DNA of 8,594 bases from Acidobacteriota bacterium (GTDB lineage Bacteria > Acidobacteriota > Terriglobia > Terriglobales > Acidobacteriaceae): NCBI GenBank assembly GCA_021851625.1, contig JAJZCX010000048.1, forward strand, positions 1 to 8,594, written 5' to 3'. Positions 5,205-8,594 of this stretch are shown here, piece after piece. The translations under genes and the position numbers were made by a program. Each line of letters begins with the position of its first letter. The stretch's first letter is position 1. The notes under the pieces were generated by a model. That model ran no database searches, was not told the DNA's origin, and saw nothing but the letters and a program-made list of their open reading frames with translations.

Positions 5205-8200
5205 TTATGGTTGTGGATTCCAGTTATACGTGGCCAGCAGCTTGCCATCCTCACCGATCAATAGCAATGCCGCGTGGCCGGGAGTCAACGCTCCCGCGAA
5301 TGTTTTACTGCTACGCAGGTCGCGAAAGATCACGCGGCTCTGGTCCGACTCCGAGGTCAGCACGTACAGCGTTGCGTGCGGATACTGCGTTGGGCAAATC
5401 AGAATGCCCGCATCGCGTAGCGGCGTGGTGTAGCTGGAGGTCACTCCAGCAGCGTTCATGGCAAATCGGTACGCGGCTCCAATCGCATCCAGATTGTCAT
5501 TCAACTCCAGCGGCAACGCCGAGAAAAGAATCCTGCCCTTGCCCAGCGCAACCTCTGCCCATTGGCTGCCGTCGGGCAACTGCGCCTGCGTCAAATATGT
5601 CGTGCTTTCTCCGCCATAGGTCAAATGCAGTGCACCCTCTGGCCAGCGCAATTGCTGCTCGCGCAGCGCCAAAGGAATTGTCTTGTACTGCAAACCGACA
5701 CTGCGCTGCCGTTCGGTGGGATGGAAATGTTCATCCAGATCAAACGGCCCGCTGATGAGCAACGTTGCGCCTTGACGCACCTTTTGCTCCAGCGCATCCC
5801 AGGCCTGCGGCGTCAGCACAAAGGCCGAGGGAAGAATCATCAGCCTGGGCGTGCTCATCTTTGCCAACTGATCTTCACCCACAGCGATCGCTTCTCCGCG
5901 CGCTGATTGATACAGCGCGCGGACGGCGTTCTTCTGTGCCTGCAGGGCAAAGCGATTCCATACGGAGAGCTGCAAGGATTGCGGCAGGATGAGCACCGTC
6001 TGCGGCGTGTTCCACCGCGTCGCCCAAGCGGAGGCTTGTTGCACAAATTGACCCATGGCGTGCATTTGTTCTTCCCAAATTTTTTGCGAGCCATCGCTAC
6101 GCTGCATGCCAAAGTCCGGCTCGCGTGCCCAGTCCCACTGCACCGCGCCGCTGCTGCCATCTGCAAAGCCCAAGGCCCACTTGCGCTCCAGCAGCGGCCA
6201 GCCTGTCAACTCGTCATACCGCCAGCTTCCATCGGGATTCCACACGGGTTGATAACCGGTCTCCCCTGTGATGTTGGGAACGCCCGGTGTTTTTGCTGCC
6301 ACGGAATCCCAGAGAAGAGCATCGTCCTGCCAGTAGGTGTGATTCGTGGTGAAGGCAACGCCGCCAGCCACATAAAACTGGTTCAGCACGCGATCCATTA
6401 TGCCGCCTTCATCCTGTCCAACGTTGACCAATTGCCGACTGCCGGTCGAGCGAATTGTCTGCACCATGCCCGTCACCCAATTGGTGAACATCTCTTGCGC
6501 AAACAGGTTGTAATCGTAGGCACGCATCTGCACCGTGCTGCCATAGCGATCAAGCTTCAGAGCGCTCGCCTCTGGCAATGGAATGCTGGCAAAGCTCTCA
6601 AGCATCTCCGGCGGCGTGGACCAGGCAAGGCCGAGCGCCGACAATGTGCCATATTTTTTCTGGAGCCATTTCTGCCAAGCGACCAACTCCACTGGATCGC
6701 CGTTGGGCACGTTACCCTGAAAGATTTTTCTCGGATTGGAAAAGCTAGGCTCATTGATGAGGTCCCAACAGAGCCACGGCACGTCTTGGAACTGGCTCAC
6801 CACAGAACGAACATATTTTTTCTCCGCTGCGATCGCGTCCGCATTCAAATAGGGATTTTCGATCGGCGTGGTCGTATCGTTCTTGGCCGGGCGCAGCCCA
6901 GAAACCGGCGAGAATGCAAAGAAGGTGAAGTTCACCACAATGTGGTGCCGCTGGGCACAGAGCAAATATGCTTCCAGATTGCGCAAAAATCTTTGATTGA
7001 CTCCGCCGGTGGCCGGATCGAGCAGCTTGGCATTGGACATCCAAACCCCAGTGCGGACGAAGGTGACCCCGTGCTGCTCCATCTCTGCAAAGTCATGCTC
7101 CCACACCCACGCATTCCGCGCTTCGGAAAAATCCCAGCCATTCTCTTCGGTCGTAAAGTAGTTGGTTCCGAACGGAAAAAATGGCTTGCCGCCACGCGTT
7201 AAAAAATCGCCAGAAACGCTCAACCTTGGCCCGACCTGCAAAGCATCCCTATCCGCAACCCAGAATCCATTCTCATAAAACTCTTGCGGCTGGCCATTTT
7301 GCAGATAGGTGGCGCGCACACGATAGAAACCTGCGGGGAACTTCTCCACAACAGGCACGCTTGCACTCCACCACGCACTCTTGCCCGCAGTGCAGGCAAG
7401 ATTCATCTTTGCGATTGGTTTCGTGCCGGAGAGAATCTCCATCAGCACCCCACAACTTGGCGCGCTCTTTGCAGCTGGTGGATGCTGCCAGTGCAACTGC
7501 ACGCGAATCTGCGGCGTCTCCCCGGGGCGAATGGCGCTGAACTGTAATGCAACTGAAAGTTTGCGCACACCTGAGGAGGCATAGAGCGCTGTCCGCCGGA
7601 TCAGCGCCAAACCATTTTGCGAGTCCCAATAGCCCGGCGCAGGATCAAAGTCCAACATCACCGCCCGCGATGGACGCGCACCCGCGGTGCCCGACTGCAA
7701 CACGCGATCAGCAACAATCACCGGAGCGGCCAACAACGCTCCATCCCTGCCCTGCATGTAGCCCAAGCCATTTATGCGACCTTCCACGGCAAAGAATTTG
7801 TCCGCGTGCACCTGCAACGCCGGAAGAAATTCGTAGCCATGCCGCCAAACAAAGGTCGCATCTTTCGGAGAGGGAACTTCGTAGGTATGCGGAAATCCCA
7901 GCGCGCGCGCGTAGGTATCCTGCGCAAACTCCTGCGTAAAGCCGTTGGCGGTCTGTCGCACGGGCACTCGGAACGGTTGGCCACCCAGCACTAACAGATT
8001 GCCCCCGCCGGCCAAGTAATGCGCGATTGTGGCCCAAGCATCAGCAGGAAAGGCTGAGCCATACGGCAGCACCAGTAGATCCGCTGCATCCAGGACTTTG
8101 GCATCACGCAGCGCCGCCAAATCCGCATACTCTGGCTGCAAGCCATCCAGCGCATGTTGCAGACTGACGCGCTCCACCGGTTGGCTGTCCACGAAAGGAA

Positions 8201-8336
8201 ATCCCGGCTGCCAAAACACAATCACCTTGGCACTCAGCGGCAGACTCAACAACAGCAGACCAACACAGAAACATGAATTTTTCGTCCATCTCCACAAAAT
8301 GAATTGCAGCGATGGTTTTGCAGATGGTGTCCGCAT
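5205..8336 (-). CDS. Large secreted glycoside hydrolase, clan GH-A type, multidomain
   Basis: This is a 1043-residue exported enzyme expected to hydrolyse a glycosidic bond. Residues 1-38 look like a Sec signal peptide with a hydrophobic core CFCVGLLLLSLPLS. Next comes a Rossmann-like, glutamine-amidotransferase-like domain (about 38-255; LLVLPYGSAF and GGGNLLVLGGQPF), then a beta-sandwich-like part (about 258-365). The TIM barrel (about 375-745) has WDLINEPSFSN with Glu529 as probable acid/base and ITGETGYQP with Glu692 as probable nucleophile; QWDWA would be strand 8. A second amidotransferase-like region (about 780-870; LMILPSAF, GATLLISG) and a C-terminal beta domain follow. The order recalls GH42 beta-galactosidases with their trimerisation domain, but the NEP motif is closer to GH5-type enzymes, so family and substrate stay open. 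I chose the ATG at 8336 for its signal peptide, with GGAG 11 nt upstream; the frame extends to 8405. It is the first gene of the operon with the Tat-exported TIM-barrel gene. Confidence 0.87.
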   Translation of the reverse strand: MRTPSAKPSLQFILWRWTKNSCFCVGLLLLSLPLSAKVIVFWQPGFPFVDSQPVERVSLQHALDGLQPEYADLAALRDAKVLDAADLLVLPYGSAFPADAWATIAHYLAGGGNLLVLGGQPFRVPVRQTANGFTQEFAQDTYARALGFPHTYEVPSPKDATFVWRHGYEFLPALQVHADKFFAVEGRINGLGYMQGRDGALLAAPVIVADRVLQSGTAGARPSRAVMLDFDPAPGYWDSQNGLALIRRTALYASSGVRKLSVALQFSAIRPGETPQIRVQLHWQHPPAAKSAPSCGVLMEILSGTKPIAKMNLACTAGKSAWWSASVPVVEKFPAGFYRVRATYLQNGQPQEFYENGFWVADRDALQVGPRLSVSGDFLTRGGKPFFPFGTNYFTTEENGWDFSEARNAWVWEHDFAEMEQHGVTFVRTGVWMSNAKLLDPATGGVNQRFLRNLEAYLLCAQRHHIVVNFTFFAFSPVSGLRPAKNDTTTPIENPYLNADAIAAEKKYVRSVVSQFQDVPWLCWDLINEPSFSNPRKIFQGNVPNGDPVELVAWQKWLQKKYGTLSALGLAWSTPPEMLESFASIPLPEASALKLDRYGSTVQMRAYDYNLFAQEMFTNWVTGMVQTIRSTGSRQLVNVGQDEGGIMDRVLNQFYVAGGVAFTTNHTYWQDDALLWDSVAAKTPGVPNITGETGYQPVWNPDGSWRYDELTGWPLLERKWALGFADGSSGAVQWDWAREPDFGMQRSDGSQKIWEEQMHAMGQFVQQASAWATRWNTPQTVLILPQSLQLSVWNRFALQAQKNAVRALYQSARGEAIAVGEDQLAKMSTPRLMILPSAFVLTPQAWDALEQKVRQGATLLISGPFDLDEHFHPTERQRSVGLQYKTIPLALREQQLRWPEGALHLTYGGESTTYLTQAQLPDGSQWAEVALGKGRILFSALPLELNDNLDAIGAAYRFAMNAAGVTSSYTTPLRDAGILICPTQYPHATLYVLTSESDQSRVIFRDLRSSKTFAGALTPGHAALLLIGEDGKLLATYNWNPQP

Positions 8337-8495
8337 GGTGACGATATCTCCGCCGGGAAAAACTTCCGCGTGTGCAGAGTACACCATCCCCTGTGACTCT
8401 GGCACTGTACGCCGCGCGCTCTGGCCTGTATTCTGCTGCTATCGACGCTCTGGCTGCTCCAGCGCATTCAATTTCCCGATTGAAGGATTCTTTTC
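8337..8495. promoter_or_regulatory. Divergent promoter region with CTCTGGC repeats
   Basis: This 159-bp gap separates the hydrolase operon (minus) from the oxidoreductase gene (plus). The heptamer CTCTGGC occurs three times in the same orientation, at 8397-8403, 8419-8425 and 8448-8454; the last two share the longer CGCTCTGGC. They could be binding sites of a regulator serving both directions, but no known family was recognised. No promoter with both good -10 and -35 hexamers was found; TATTCT at 8429-8434 is a weak -10 candidate for the plus gene. Confidence 0.3.
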
Positions 8496-8594
8496 GTGGA
8501 ACGAAAACTTTACACCGCACGCCTGCTCCGCAAAACTCTGCTCTCAGAATCCGCGCAATGCTATCACTTGGAATTTGAAGTTGCGAGATCGGAA
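8496..8594 (+). CDS. Probable ferredoxin/flavodoxin-NADP reductase-type FAD oxidoreductase, N-terminal fragment
   Basis: Thirty-three codons are open to the right edge, starting with GTG at 8496. GAAGGA lies at 8482-8487, 8 nt upstream, which is strong support for this start. The peptide begins (M)ERKLYTARLLRKTLLS and continues YHLEFEVA, which resembles the first two beta strands of the FAD-binding FR-type domain in ferredoxin-NADP reductase-like proteins. The motifs for FAD and NADP binding (RxYS and the later Rossmann motifs) lie beyond the window. The assignment therefore rests on a short N-terminal pattern. A longer overlapping frame from 8372 lacks a convincing start and resembles nothing known to me. 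Confidence 0.55.
   Translation, partial: MERKLYTARLLRKTLLSESAQCYHLEFEVARSE

Noticed and set aside
5907..7202. Long open frame of 431 codons on the plus strand opposite the hydrolase gene
   Set aside because: It is antisense to a gene with clear catalytic motifs, has no ribosome site or recognisable domain, and is explained by GC-rich codon use.

Overview
The window is GC-rich (roughly 60 % by eye), densely coded bacterial DNA with six protein-coding genes, two of them cut by the window edges. The gene mix fits a soil-type heterotroph, and I would guess Acidobacteriota (Terriglobia). It includes a Tat-exported sugar isomerase-like TIM barrel, a very large secreted glycoside hydrolase, a secreted type-B carboxylesterase, and an intergenic repeat built on GTCATTCTGAGGAGCGAAG. 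The taxonomic guess is inference only.

Left part (1-1374, minus strand): the 5' 332 codons of a class I ribonucleotide reductase large subunit (nrdA) sit behind an unusually complete control region. In transcription order this region holds a near-consensus sigma-70 promoter (TTGCCA, 17 bp, TATATT) and two NrdR-like boxes 30 bp apart, one overlapping the -35 and one the -10. A perfect DnaA box (TTATCCACA) overlaps the upstream NrdR box. A cobalamin riboswitch starts almost at the predicted transcription start, and a hairpin-rich leader of about 117 nt leads to the ATG. The simplest reading is a B12-independent reductase that is shut off by B12 (where a B12-dependent class II enzyme could take over) and by NrdR when dNTPs are plentiful.

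Middle part (1374-4104): a secreted type-B carboxylesterase (minus) is divergent from a cytoplasmic xylose-isomerase-like TIM-barrel protein (plus, 319 aa), across a 154-bp region that contains inverted repeats. The plus-strand gene ends opposite a minus-strand operon, and the 173-bp convergent gap holds an imperfect inverted repeat of a dispersed REP-like family.

Right part (4278-8594): a two-gene minus-strand operon encodes a secreted clan GH-A-type glycoside hydrolase of about 1043 aa and, 9 bp downstream, a Tat-exported TIM-barrel isomerase/epimerase-like protein whose Shine-Dalgarno overlaps the hydrolase stop codon. Together they suggest extracytoplasmic release and then modification of a sugar; the substrate is unknown. 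Divergent from the operon, the first 33 codons of what looks like a ferredoxin/flavodoxin-NADP reductase-type FAD oxidoreductase begin with GTG at the right edge.

The most rewarding item is the layered control of nrdA. The second is the hydrolase plus exported isomerase-like operon. No CRISPR array, tRNA, rRNA or insertion sequence was seen.
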